Notes under the pieces: model-generated | Told to the model about the DNA's origin: nothing | The model's input: the letters and a program-made list of their open reading frames with translations, nothing else | The model's database searches: none | Source of the DNA: a bacterium | Lineage (GTDB): Bacteria > Zhuqueibacterota > QNDG01 > JAFGCO01 | Direction: 5' to 3' | DNA: 64,000 nt | Assembly (NCBI GenBank): GCA_016932575.1 | Contig: JAFGCO010000067.1 | Coordinates: forward strand, 124,001 to 188,000 | Program-made: the position numbers and the translations under genes | Shown: positions 35,955 through 45,025 of the stretch, one piece after another | Numbering within the stretch: the stretch's first letter is position 1 | Layout: each line of letters opens with the position of its first letter

Positions 35955-37607
35955 TCAATACAGCTTTGTAATTCGGACACCTTTATAATAATGTTTTAAA
36001 ATATGGTGAAATTTACGCCCCGTCAGGGCCATGATCGCTGCACCTGTCTGACACATGCCCACACCATGCCCGAATCCTGCACCTCTTAGGATAAAAGCGT
36101 CTGGTGTCTGGCCCCAACCTGATTTTTCAACATAAAAGCAGGAACTCCAGAGTGTCGTTTCCGAGAGAGCTTTTCGAATATTCAACTCACCATCAATAAT
36201 TGTCTCCCCTCGGGTACCAATCACTTTCAGCCGGATAATTCGTCCGGAAACACCCCTGAGTAAAGGGATCAGATGAATAATTTCGCCGAAATTCAACCCT
36301 GTTCGTTTTTCAAGGGCCTGCTGTAGCTCAATCTGGCTCAATGACAATTCCCAGCGATAATATTTAACAGTATATTGCAATCCGTCCGGTACGATATCCC
36401 TCTGCGTATTGCAAAAAGCATCTGGTGAATCATCAATCCATTTCTTCAGGTTATTTTCCTCCTGGAGAGAACCATATCGCTTCAACCAGGGCGAACCATC
36501 CACACGCCCGCGAAGATAATCCAAAGCCTCGCCACCCCAGGCGTTTTCCACATCCTCGGTATGGCCACCGCATACGGCCCCGAAAACCGCATCACAGATT
36601 TGATCTCCTTTCATCATGAACAGGCCGGCTGTTTTATCCACGGCATAATCTGTTTTCCTGCATCGCTTGGACAAGCCACTGTACACTTGACAGTGGACAT
36701 CAGCACAAACATCAAAAGGATCAGAGGCATGTACAATTCCCCAGTTGGCCAGCGCTTTACAACGAGCAGCCACTGCCTGGGCTTTCAAAGCCTCAACAGG
36801 AAAACCTTCTGACATTTCTGAAGGCACAACACCCTTGAGATAAGTTTCCAGCGGCACCTCATTGACAACTGCCAGCCTGCCTTCCAAATCCAGTGTAAAC
36901 TCGATTTTCTCCGGATAGGTTCGATTTTCATGGTGTTCCCAATGGAATCCAGACCCGACAGGCACATCGTATAAAATAACATCAGTCCCTTTGATAATAA
37001 TGGGTTGTGTTGATTCATAGGTTTCGCCTGTGGAACAATGGGTCAGGCAAATTCTCCCCCTCGCCTCTGAAATCTTTGCACGAATAATATGTGTATCGCT
37101 GTCAGGCCAAACAGCTTTCTGATACTCTCTGGCTTCATCCCAGGTCTCAAACCATCTTTTAATATAAATTCGATATTCACGATTATTATTTAACCCGGCG
37201 ATTTGTGTATATGGTGCAGTTCCCACAGCAGCCACTTCAACAGAATATCCCGACCGTTGATATTGACTTGCCTTCTGTCTTGCAGCGGAACGATCATTGA
37301 AAACAGCCAGCATTAACCGAAAAGCAGACTTCCCCGGTATGGATTCAAGCACTTCCACGCGCCAACGGCTTTCCGCCGACGCCCGTAAAGCCAAAGCATT
37401 GCTGCTGTTGGTAATTATAAACCGTCCATCAGCCGAAAATTCAACGGAAGAAAGATTCTTCATCAATCCCACCCGAATCATTGGAGAAGGCTTGGAAACG
37501 GCCGGAGGTTTTTTGGCTGTTGGAGGCGGTGACACGATTGGCGCCGCGCATCGATAAATCAGGAGATAAACAAAGCAGGATAGTATGATAAAAAATCGTT
37601 TTTTCAA
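35955..37607 (-). CDS. SpoIID/LytB-domain lipoprotein with N-terminal SPOR-like region
   Basis: A 550-residue envelope protein. The signal peptide has a lipobox-like LIYRC with Cys at ~20. The region ~85-135 (SAARQKASQYQRSGYSVEV) resembles a SPOR repeat, which binds denuded peptidoglycan. Residues ~220-400 match the SpoIID domain, with VPLETYLKGVVPSEMSEGFP, AQAVAARCKAL and a DVCADVHCQVYSG stretch. SpoIID is a lytic transglycosylase in sporulating bacteria; in Gram-negatives such proteins probably trim peptidoglycan. There is no sign of sporulation genes. It heads the operon with era, the metalloenzyme and ttcA. Confidence 0.85.
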   Translation of the reverse strand: MKKRFFIILSCFVYLLIYRCAAPIVSPPPTAKKPPAVSKPSPMIRVGLMKNLSSVEFSADGRFIITNSSNALALRASAESRWRVEVLESIPGKSAFRLMLAVFNDRSAARQKASQYQRSGYSVEVAAVGTAPYTQIAGLNNNREYRIYIKRWFETWDEAREYQKAVWPDSDTHIIRAKISEARGRICLTHCSTGETYESTQPIIIKGTDVILYDVPVGSGFHWEHHENRTYPEKIEFTLDLEGRLAVVNEVPLETYLKGVVPSEMSEGFPVEALKAQAVAARCKALANWGIVHASDPFDVCADVHCQVYSGLSKRCRKTDYAVDKTAGLFMMKGDQICDAVFGAVCGGHTEDVENAWGGEALDYLRGRVDGSPWLKRYGSLQEENNLKKWIDDSPDAFCNTQRDIVPDGLQYTVKYYRWELSLSQIELQQALEKRTGLNFGEIIHLIPLLRGVSGRIIRLKVIGTRGETIIDGELNIRKALSETTLWSSCFYVEKSGWGQTPDAFILRGAGFGHGVGMCQTGAAIMALTGRKFHHILKHYYKGVRITKLY

Positions 37608-37639
37608 TCACAATCCTTTCAATGATGGCTGGGTGCAAC

Positions 37640-37668
37640 AATATAATGGGTGGTTGACAAAGATGCAA
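37640..37668 (-). promoter_or_regulatory. Candidate promoter of the spoIID-era operon
   Basis: TTGCAT (37668-37663), 17 bases, TATATT (37645-37640) on the minus strand, giving a leader of about 25 bases. A second pair, TTGACA at 37729-37724 with TAATAA 17 bases on, lies further upstream and may also serve. Confidence 0.4.
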
Positions 37669-37738
37669 GAAGAAATGGAACGCAACAGGTGTTTGCATGT
37701 TTATTATTCATGGTAAATCATAATGTCAATCTTATGAA

Positions 37739-38110
37739 TTAAAACTGATGGGTTTGCAGCAGGAGAATAGTGCATGCTTCCAGGTAGGGGATACCGGATT
37801 CTGCAAGTTTTTTTTGAAGTGCTTGCGATTCTGTGCCCGGATTGAAAATCACACGTCCCGGACGAAGTGCAATAATATCATCTATCATCGGTTGCAAACG
37901 CTTCGATCCAACATATAATGTCAGCGTATCTACCGGTTCTGTAATATCGCTTAATTGATTTATCACCGGCAGGCCTTCGATGGATTCTACTTTTGGATGA
38001 ATGGGAATGACACGATGGCCTTTTTCTTTCAATGTCCGGACAGCGCGATTCGAATATCGCTCCGGATTATGACTTGCGCCCAGTACGGCAACAGTCTGTT
38101 TTTCACTCAT
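37739..38110 (-). CDS. CoA-binding-domain protein (YccU-like)
   Basis: A 123-residue single Rossmann-fold CoA-binding protein. The VAVLGASHNPERYSNRA N-terminus, IPIHPKVESIEGLPV and FNPGTESQ are the family pattern. Members are thought to bind CoA or acyl-CoA, with unknown function. It overlaps the preceding FMN-binding protein gene by 4 bases (ATGA type). Confidence 0.87.
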   Translation of the reverse strand: MSEKQTVAVLGASHNPERYSNRAVRTLKEKGHRVIPIHPKVESIEGLPVINQLSDITEPVDTLTLYVGSKRLQPMIDDIIALRPGRVIFNPGTESQALQKKLAESGIPYLEACTILLLQTHQF

Positions 38111-38604
38111 GGATCACCCTTTTTACAATGACTTCGTGCAGAAACCGATTCGATTTTTACCTTAATCACGGTTGTAATCGCAAGTTTTTCATCAGGAAAT
38201 GTCCAGGTTCGCTCTGACGAATACTGCTTCATAATGATATTCAGCGCCCTTTGTTTTTGTTCCCGGTCTTCAATAAAAAAGGCAACACCTCTTCCCATAA
38301 CGCTCTGATAATACATATCCCAGTCGCATGCCCGCTCGCCAGATTTCATGGCATGATCCGTGTCGATTTCAAATGCGACCCTGGGATTGTTTCTGATCAG
38401 GTCGATTTTCCTGCCCCTGGATCCTGTATGAAAATAAAGACTGCCGGCTTCGTATCCGAAATTTAATGGAACAATATAAGCATAATTGTCGTCCACCAAT
38501 CCAAGCCGGCATATGGTTGCCGATTGAATGATCGTTTCGATGTGCGTCAAATCAGACACAGCATATTTCTTTTTCAGCATTTGATCGGATGTGATTTGCA
38601 TCAT
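38107..38604 (-). CDS. FMN-binding split-barrel (pyridoxamine 5'-phosphate oxidase-like/NimA-like) protein
   Basis: A 165-residue protein of the pyridoxamine-phosphate-oxidase-like fold. The segments ATICRLGLVDDNYAYIVPLN, LYFHTGSRGRKIDLIRNNP and VAFEID match the FMN-binding split barrel of NimA-type nitroreductase or F420/FMN families. The substrate is unknown. It is coupled to the CoA-binding gene, and the upstream propeller gene ends 25 bases away, so all may share one transcript. Confidence 0.85.
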   Translation of the reverse strand: MMQITSDQMLKKKYAVSDLTHIETIIQSATICRLGLVDDNYAYIVPLNFGYEAGSLYFHTGSRGRKIDLIRNNPRVAFEIDTDHAMKSGERACDWDMYYQSVMGRGVAFFIEDREQKQRALNIIMKQYSSERTWTFPDEKLAITTVIKVKIESVSARSHCKKGDP

Positions 38605-38629
38605 GTTTAATTTTTTCTCTTATACATAT

Positions 38630-40762
38630 CTATCGATGTAAGATAATTTTTCTTGTTTGACAATGATTATCAACATTTAGGCGGCAAATATACAGACCGC
38701 TGGGCAACATTTTTCCATGATAATCCCTGCCGTTCCAGCGATAATGATATTCTCCCTGATCTAAAACGCCTTTGAAAATTGTGCTTACTTTCTCACCTAC
38801 TATATTGAAGATACCCGCTTCAACGTTTGAAAATTTATCAATTTGAAAAGAGATTTTAGTGGAGTTGTTAAACGGGTTTGGATTGTTCTGGCATAATATA
38901 AAAGTTTGAATATCCTCTGTTTCATTATATCGATCGATAACAGTATTAAAATCCATACCAAAATAACCCACGCCACTCTGCGTTCCAATCAAAATACCAT
39001 TCTCATCAACACAAAGATTTCGAATTAAAATACCAGGCAGTCCTGAGTTGCCGGAAGTATAACACACCGCATTTTTTCCATCATATTTATATAAAGCGTA
39101 ATCCGTACCAATCCATAAGGTGTCCTCCTGGACAGCTAAGGATAGAATTGTATTTGATTTTAAAAAGGAATTAAATTCATCGAATACTTCCCATGTTTCA
39201 CCGTTATATTTATTCAATCCATAACCTGTCCCAACCCATAGAATACTGTCTTGAACCGCAAGCGCATTGATTCCATTAGATGATATTCCAGAGTTCAACT
39301 TGTGAAATTGTTTCCAATTCTGACCGTCATAGCGTATGAGACCATTCCAAGTCCCAATCCATAAGAACTCATCATTACTTGCGAGAGCTTCGACGCATTT
39401 TGACGGAATTTCTGAACTCGACGGATCAAATATTTCCCAATGATCTCCCCTTTTTTTCACCAATCCATCATTAGATGTACCCAACCAAATTGCTGAATCA
39501 TATTCACAAATATTCATAATCGTAATATTTGAAAATCCACGAGGACGTGGAGTCTCATATACCTGCCAATCTGTTCCGTCAAATGAAAAAAGATCCCGTC
39601 CTCCGATCCACAATTTATCATCAATGAATTTTAAGGCAAATATATAACTTGAAGATAAGGGTGAATTATTATCATTAAAAATTTCCCAATTTTTGCCGTC
39701 AAATCGGACCAACCCTGCACATCCAATCCATAAATTTTTCATATCCGATTCAACTGAACCCACATTATTTGATGTTATAGTATTGCTGGATAGTTTTATT
39801 GAGGTCCAATTGTTCTCCTCATATTTATAAACTTCACCATGAAGTGATCCAATCCAAAGTGAAGTACTATCTGCATGAAGAGGCCCAACTCGATTTGTTT
39901 TAAAAATGGTATTTGACGTATCATAGGTTGTCCATTTTTCATTCATTAAACAGAGCAAACCATCAGAGGTCGCCACCCATAATAAATGATCAAATGAATT
40001 CAAGTCCCTGATATCATTAGATGGAATATCCGTCTGCTTTTCAAAAATTTCATTATTAAAAGAATATAAACTGTATTCATCAGTAAACATTCCATGTGAC
40101 ACACTAACCCATAATAAGGTGCCGACAGAGGCAAGTTTATGTATACTGTTATATTCAAGATTCGAGTTAGTCATATTATAGGTAAACCAATCTTTACCAT
40201 CAAATCTTGACAAGCCATTTTCTGTACCAATCCAAAGATAATTATCATGCTTGATAATCGACTTCACATCATTATCAGCTAATCCGGAATCCCCGCTGTG
40301 ATATTCTTCCCATTCATCTTCTCGAATATGAATTAACCCGTGCTCCGTCCCCACCCAAAACGATTCTCCATCGAAATAGATCGTATACACATAAGGTGAC
40401 ACTCCAATCTCCTTACCCATCAAATATTGATTCCAAATATCATTTTTCAACTCAACGATTCCACGTTGATTTGTTCCAATCCAGACTGTATTTTCATGAC
40501 AGGCAATCGATCTGATCCAGTTTTGCGTCAATCCCGAATTACTGCTGTAAAAATATTCTTTGTCATAATTGGTTTTATCGATCCGAATTAATCCACCATC
40601 GGTTCCCACCCATAATTCATTTTCAGTTGAAGCAATTGAAGTGATCACGTCTGTATTTGTGTAATTTTTCCATATGGATGCCCGCAAATCTGATTCATGA
40701 TATGATGGGATTAAGAAAGATAAAATGAATAGGATAAACATGGATTTAAAAAATGGACACAT
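38630..40762 (-). CDS. Secreted 14-repeat propeller protein with sorting domain
   Basis: A protein of 710 residues. From ATG 40762 (AAGGA seven bases upstream) it begins with a signal peptide. The frame is open to 40852, but those extra residues have no signal character. About 14 repeats each with L/I-W-I/V-G-T/S-x-x-G-L follow, consistent with two seven-bladed propellers of the two-component-regulator propeller type. The last ~80 residues contain NNPNPFNNSTKISFQ and end TRKIILHR, the sorting domain. There is no kinase, Y_Y_Y domain or membrane anchor, so it is exported whole and probably binds glycans or proteins outside the cell. Confidence 0.83.
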   Translation of the reverse strand: MCPFFKSMFILFILSFLIPSYHESDLRASIWKNYTNTDVITSIASTENELWVGTDGGLIRIDKTNYDKEYFYSSNSGLTQNWIRSIACHENTVWIGTNQRGIVELKNDIWNQYLMGKEIGVSPYVYTIYFDGESFWVGTEHGLIHIREDEWEEYHSGDSGLADNDVKSIIKHDNYLWIGTENGLSRFDGKDWFTYNMTNSNLEYNSIHKLASVGTLLWVSVSHGMFTDEYSLYSFNNEIFEKQTDIPSNDIRDLNSFDHLLWVATSDGLLCLMNEKWTTYDTSNTIFKTNRVGPLHADSTSLWIGSLHGEVYKYEENNWTSIKLSSNTITSNNVGSVESDMKNLWIGCAGLVRFDGKNWEIFNDNNSPLSSSYIFALKFIDDKLWIGGRDLFSFDGTDWQVYETPRPRGFSNITIMNICEYDSAIWLGTSNDGLVKKRGDHWEIFDPSSSEIPSKCVEALASNDEFLWIGTWNGLIRYDGQNWKQFHKLNSGISSNGINALAVQDSILWVGTGYGLNKYNGETWEVFDEFNSFLKSNTILSLAVQEDTLWIGTDYALYKYDGKNAVCYTSGNSGLPGILIRNLCVDENGILIGTQSGVGYFGMDFNTVIDRYNETEDIQTFILCQNNPNPFNNSTKISFQIDKFSNVEAGIFNIVGEKVSTIFKGVLDQGEYHYRWNGRDYHGKMLPSGLYICRLNVDNHCQTRKIILHR

Positions 40763-40945
40763 GGTTATTCCTTTCTTATCTGAACAAAATCCAAATACAA
40801 AAGATACGGAATTCTCATGTTGTTCTTCATCGGAATCAGCACCTGCGGTCATGACCGGATCTCCCCGGTTTGCGGATTATAATAAAAATAGGTGGCCTGG
40901 CTGATTTCGATGGTTTTTGGATTCCAAAATAAAATGCGCAGCGAA

Positions 40946-43573
40946 TCAATGAATCAACCTCTTCAACTCATCCAGTTTCTGCAGTGCCTCAAGCGGAGTC
41001 ATTTGTTCCAGATTCAGCGCCTGAACCGCTTCGCGCAGCTTTTGCTCTTCTTCCCTGAAAATATCGAGCTGGGGCTGAGCCACTTTCAGGGTCTCTGCAT
41101 TCACCGCCAGTTTCGGTATGGCATTGGGTGTCAGTTCATTGGCTTCAAGATTGTTAAGAATCTCTTTGGCCCGGTTGATAATTTCTATGGGCAATCCGGC
41201 CAGGCGGGCAACCTGAATCCCGTAAGAATGGTCGCATCCTCCGGGCACAATCTTGCGAAGAAAAACAATATGATCTCCCCATTCTTTCACCGCGACATTG
41301 TAATTTTTCACGCGGGGCAGAATCCGGTCAAGTTCAGTCAGTTCATGATAATGAGTGGCAAACAGGGTTTTGGCCCTTACCCTGGGTTCCTTGTGCAGAT
41401 ATTCGGCCACGGCCCAGGCAATGGACAATCCATCGAATGTTGAAGTGCCCCTGCCGATTTCGTCCAGAAGGATCAGACTTTTCTCCGTGGCATTATTGAG
41501 AATATTGGCAGCTTCATTCATCTCAACAAGAAATGTGGATTCGCCAGCTGCCACGTTGTCCTGAGCGCCCACCCGGGTAAAGATCCGATCCACCAAACCA
41601 ATCCGGGCCTGAGTGGCCGGAACAAAACTGCCCACCTGTGCCATAAAAACAATCAATCCTACCTGGCGGATATACGTGGATTTCCCGGCCATATTGGGCC
41701 CGGTAATGATATGAATCTGACTCTCTTCATCCATTTCACAGGTATTGGGGATAAAAGGATCGCCGGGAGGCAACAGCCGCTCGACAACAGGATGACGGCC
41801 ATCCTGAATTGTCAATCCATAGGATTCTGAAATATCCGGTTTCACATACCGATACTCCTCGGATGCATCCGCCAGGGACAACACACAATCCAGGGTCCCC
41901 ACTGCCTGCCCGGTGATTTGAACCGGTTCCGCAAATTCCGCTATATATGCGCGAAGCTCATCAAAAAGCTGCTGCTCAAGAGAGGTTATCTTTTCTTCGG
42001 CATGCAATACCTTCTCTTCCATTTCCTTTAACTCGGGCGTGATAAACCGCTCGGCATTTACCAGGGTCTGCTTGCGGATATAGGTTTCCGGGACCTTGGC
42101 CAGATGAGGTCTCGTCACTTCGATGTAGTATCCGAACACTTTGTTAAATCCGACTTTCAGAGACGGGATATCCGTATTCTCCCGTTCGCTTCTCTGCAGC
42201 CGGGCGATCCAGTCTTTTCCTGAAAACGCGAGCTCACGAAGCTCTTCCAGCTCTTTTGAATAGCCCTCCCGTATCAATCCTCCCTCTCCAATGGAAACCG
42301 GCGGATCGTCGGTCAATGCCTGGACAATACGCTCTGTCACCTGTTCACACGGATCGAGTCGTGCTCTTAAAGAGTTGAGGAGTTCTCCCGTAATGTTGTC
42401 GAGGGCGCCTTTCAAATCAGGAATACGAATCAATGCCTGACGGAGGGCCTGAACGTCACGCGGATTGGCCCGCCGGGTGACTACTTTGGTGATGAGCCGT
42501 TCCAGGTCGGCCATGCCTTTCAACCACCCTGCCATATCTTCCCTAAGGGGTGGATCCGAAACAAGCGCCTCAACCGCGTCCAGCCTTTCCCGAACAGATC
42601 TTAGGTTTTTAAGAGGTCGCTGAATCCAGGCAGCCAGGGTTCTCCCCCCCATTGCCGTACGCGTGTGATCGAGAATTGAAAGCAGCGTGCCTTCCTTGTC
42701 TCCCGACATCATGGAAGCCGTAATTTCCAGGTTGCGCCGCGTCGAGGCATCCAGCGTCATATAATCATCATCGGAAAGCCTTCGTAACGCACGGATATGG
42801 GACAGATCCGTTTTCTGCGTTTCCTTTAAATAGGTCAGCACCGCCCCTGCGGCGCCTAATCCGGCTTCCAGGTCGTCGCACCCGAAACCCTTTAGCGAGG
42901 ACGTTTTGAAATGCCGTGTCAGCAATTCATATCCATAATTCCGCTGAAAAATCCAGTTTTCGCGCGAAGTAATCACCGGTGTTTGAGGCAATCGATTGAA
43001 CCAAGCTTTTATCTCATCGGCAACGGTGTCTGAAACCAAAATTTCAGCCGGTCCGATGGCCTGCAGGGCCTCAAACAGCTTTTCTTCAGGCCATTCAGAA
43101 ACCTGAAATTCACCGGTTGAAATATCAGCTGCGGCCAGACCGCAGATCCCGTCATCACAGAAAATCCCGGCCAAAAAATTATTTCTTCTGGACGGCAGCA
43201 ATTTTTCATCCATCACCGTACCGGGCGTGGCGATCTGAATAACATCACGCTTGACAATGCCTTTGGCCATCTTCGGATCTTCAACCTGCTCACAGATCGC
43301 CACCCGATACCCTGCCTTCAGCATTTTAGACAAATACCCGTCCAGGGCATGATGGGGGAATCCGGCCAGGGGCACATCACCGGTTTTGCCGTGCCCGCGG
43401 GAAGTCAGGGTAATTCCCAGGGTCTTCGCCCCGATTTTGGCATCCTCATAGAACATTTCATAAAAATCACCCATGCGGAAAAACAGGATCGTATCCCGAT
43501 GCTGATTTTTAATCGCATGATATTGTTTCATCAAAGGCGTTTCTTTGGACAATTGTCTGGATTTTTCGGTCAT
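40946..43573 (-). CDS. mutS: DNA mismatch repair protein MutS
   Basis: An 875-residue MutS. The mismatch-reading domain carries FFRMGDFYEMFYEDA with the conserved Phe-x-Glu. The ATPase has GPNMAGKSTY (~residue 624), LLDEIGRGTSTFDGLS (Walker B and signature) and the THYHEL segment, and all look active. The length is normal. A divergent promoter with alr lies upstream. Confidence 0.97.
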   Translation of the reverse strand: MTEKSRQLSKETPLMKQYHAIKNQHRDTILFFRMGDFYEMFYEDAKIGAKTLGITLTSRGHGKTGDVPLAGFPHHALDGYLSKMLKAGYRVAICEQVEDPKMAKGIVKRDVIQIATPGTVMDEKLLPSRRNNFLAGIFCDDGICGLAAADISTGEFQVSEWPEEKLFEALQAIGPAEILVSDTVADEIKAWFNRLPQTPVITSRENWIFQRNYGYELLTRHFKTSSLKGFGCDDLEAGLGAAGAVLTYLKETQKTDLSHIRALRRLSDDDYMTLDASTRRNLEITASMMSGDKEGTLLSILDHTRTAMGGRTLAAWIQRPLKNLRSVRERLDAVEALVSDPPLREDMAGWLKGMADLERLITKVVTRRANPRDVQALRQALIRIPDLKGALDNITGELLNSLRARLDPCEQVTERIVQALTDDPPVSIGEGGLIREGYSKELEELRELAFSGKDWIARLQRSERENTDIPSLKVGFNKVFGYYIEVTRPHLAKVPETYIRKQTLVNAERFITPELKEMEEKVLHAEEKITSLEQQLFDELRAYIAEFAEPVQITGQAVGTLDCVLSLADASEEYRYVKPDISESYGLTIQDGRHPVVERLLPPGDPFIPNTCEMDEESQIHIITGPNMAGKSTYIRQVGLIVFMAQVGSFVPATQARIGLVDRIFTRVGAQDNVAAGESTFLVEMNEAANILNNATEKSLILLDEIGRGTSTFDGLSIAWAVAEYLHKEPRVRAKTLFATHYHELTELDRILPRVKNYNVAVKEWGDHIVFLRKIVPGGCDHSYGIQVARLAGLPIEIINRAKEILNNLEANELTPNAIPKLAVNAETLKVAQPQLDIFREEEQKLREAVQALNLEQMTPLEALQKLDELKRLIH

Positions 43574-43618
43574 GGTATCTTTCGGATATCTGCAGTCATA
43601 CGCTTTGTATTAAAGTAA

Positions 43619-43647
43619 AAATTAATGGTTAGGATTCCGAAATGCAA
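43619..43647 (-). promoter_or_regulatory. Candidate promoter of mutS
   Basis: TTGCAT (43647-43642), 17 bases, TAATTT (43624-43619) on the minus strand; leader about 40 bases to the start at 43573. Confidence 0.4.
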
Positions 43648-43666
43648 ATTGTTTTTCTATTTTAAT

Positions 43667-43695
43667 TTGCATCCATCCAAGAATTTAAATATATT
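43667..43695 (+). promoter_or_regulatory. Candidate promoter of alr
   Basis: TTGCAT (43667-43672), 17 bases, TATATT (43690-43695). Transcription would begin at about the start codon itself (43701), which implies a leaderless message. Confidence 0.5.
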
Positions 43696-43700
43696 TCTTT

Positions 43701-44846
43701 ATGCGCATCAATCACCCCACAATCGATAATGATGTGGTCCGCCCCACTCACGTAGAAGTCGATCTGACACGATTGACGGACAACTTCAATGCCATTAAGG
43801 AACACGTGTCTCCTGCGAAAATGATGCCCGTTCTTAAAGCCAACGCGTACGGCCATGGACTGGTCGAAATCGCAAAACACATGCAGAAAATTGGCGCAGA
43901 TTACATCGGCGTGGCCGTACTGGAAGAAGGCATTCTGCTTCGCAAATCGGGAATCACCCTGCCGATCCTGGTCATGGGGGGTATCCTGGGAAATCAGGTG
44001 CCGCATTTTCTCAAATATGATCTGACGATGACCGCCTCATCAATCCAGTCGTTAAATCAGATCAACACAGCCGCCGGGCACCTCCAAATTCAGGCAAAAG
44101 TGCATCTGAAAATAGATACAGGCATGGAACGGATTGGCGTCCATGATTACAATGCCGAATCCTTTCTTGAATCCGCCATGAAAAGCCCGCATGTTTTTAT
44201 GGAAGGCATCTTTTCTCATTTTGCCAGTTCGGATGCCGCAGACCTGACCCATGCACGGCTGCAATTGTCCCGTTTTCAGAAGGTTTTAACCTGCTTTGAT
44301 GATATCAAGAAAGATCTGCCTCCGATGATTCATATGGCCAATTCCGGTGCCATCCTTCAACTGCCGGAAGCAACTTTTAACATGGTGCGTCCGGGAATTC
44401 TGCTTTATGGTGTATATCCCACAGGCGAGTCAAAACATACGATTCGGGTTCATCCGGCCCTCACCTGGAAATCCCGCGTGGTGTACTTTAAAATTATCCG
44501 TCCAAACCGTCCGGTGGGTTATGGTTCAAAGTGGCAGACTGATCATCCGGTGCATGCGGTTACGATTCCGGTGGGTTATGGGGACGGCTATTTCCGCAGC
44601 ATGTCGCATAAAGCCCAGGTACTCATTCGCGGGAAAAAATATCCGGTCATCGGCACGATTTCCATGGATCAGATCGTCGCCAATATTGAGCAGGACAGCG
44701 CTTACAGTGATGACGAGGTGATCCTGATCGGAGAACTGGACGGACAGAGAATCTCCTGCGAAAATCTGGCCGATTGGGCCGGTACCATCCCCTATGAAAT
44801 TCTGACCAATATTAATACACGGGTGCCCAGGATATACGTAAAGTGA
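43701..44846 (+). CDS. alr: Alanine racemase
   Basis: A 381-residue PLP enzyme converting L- to D-alanine for peptidoglycan. Lys46 in VLKANAYGHG forms the PLP Schiff base and Tyr274 (PVGYGSKW) is the second catalytic base. RPTHVEVDLTRL starts the barrel, and the C-terminal PYEILTNINTRVPRIY is standard. No Shine-Dalgarno site precedes ATG 43701, and a promoter -10 ends five bases before it, so this may be a leaderless message. Confidence 0.96.
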   Translation: MRINHPTIDNDVVRPTHVEVDLTRLTDNFNAIKEHVSPAKMMPVLKANAYGHGLVEIAKHMQKIGADYIGVAVLEEGILLRKSGITLPILVMGGILGNQVPHFLKYDLTMTASSIQSLNQINTAAGHLQIQAKVHLKIDTGMERIGVHDYNAESFLESAMKSPHVFMEGIFSHFASSDAADLTHARLQLSRFQKVLTCFDDIKKDLPPMIHMANSGAILQLPEATFNMVRPGILLYGVYPTGESKHTIRVHPALTWKSRVVYFKIIRPNRPVGYGSKWQTDHPVHAVTIPVGYGDGYFRSMSHKAQVLIRGKKYPVIGTISMDQIVANIEQDSAYSDDEVILIGELDGQRISCENLADWAGTIPYEILTNINTRVPRIYVK

Positions 44847-44921
44847 GTGGATATGGATTTTCAGGCTTTGGAGACCGTCAAACATCATGGGGATTTTATA
44901 AAAACAATTTGATAATTTAAT

Positions 44922-44950
44922 TTGCATTTATCCTGATGGTTTTGTATACT
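44922..44950 (+). promoter_or_regulatory. Promoter of the CsgG-like/barrel gene
   Basis: TTGCAT (44922-44927), 17 bases, TATACT (44945-44950). The leader is about 70 bases and ends in a good ribosome-binding site (GGGAGAGG). Confidence 0.5.
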
Positions 44951-45025
44951 CAAAAATACAGAAAGTCAACTGAAGCCAATAAAAAATGTCATGTACGATC
45001 AACAGATGACTTCGGGAGAGGACAT

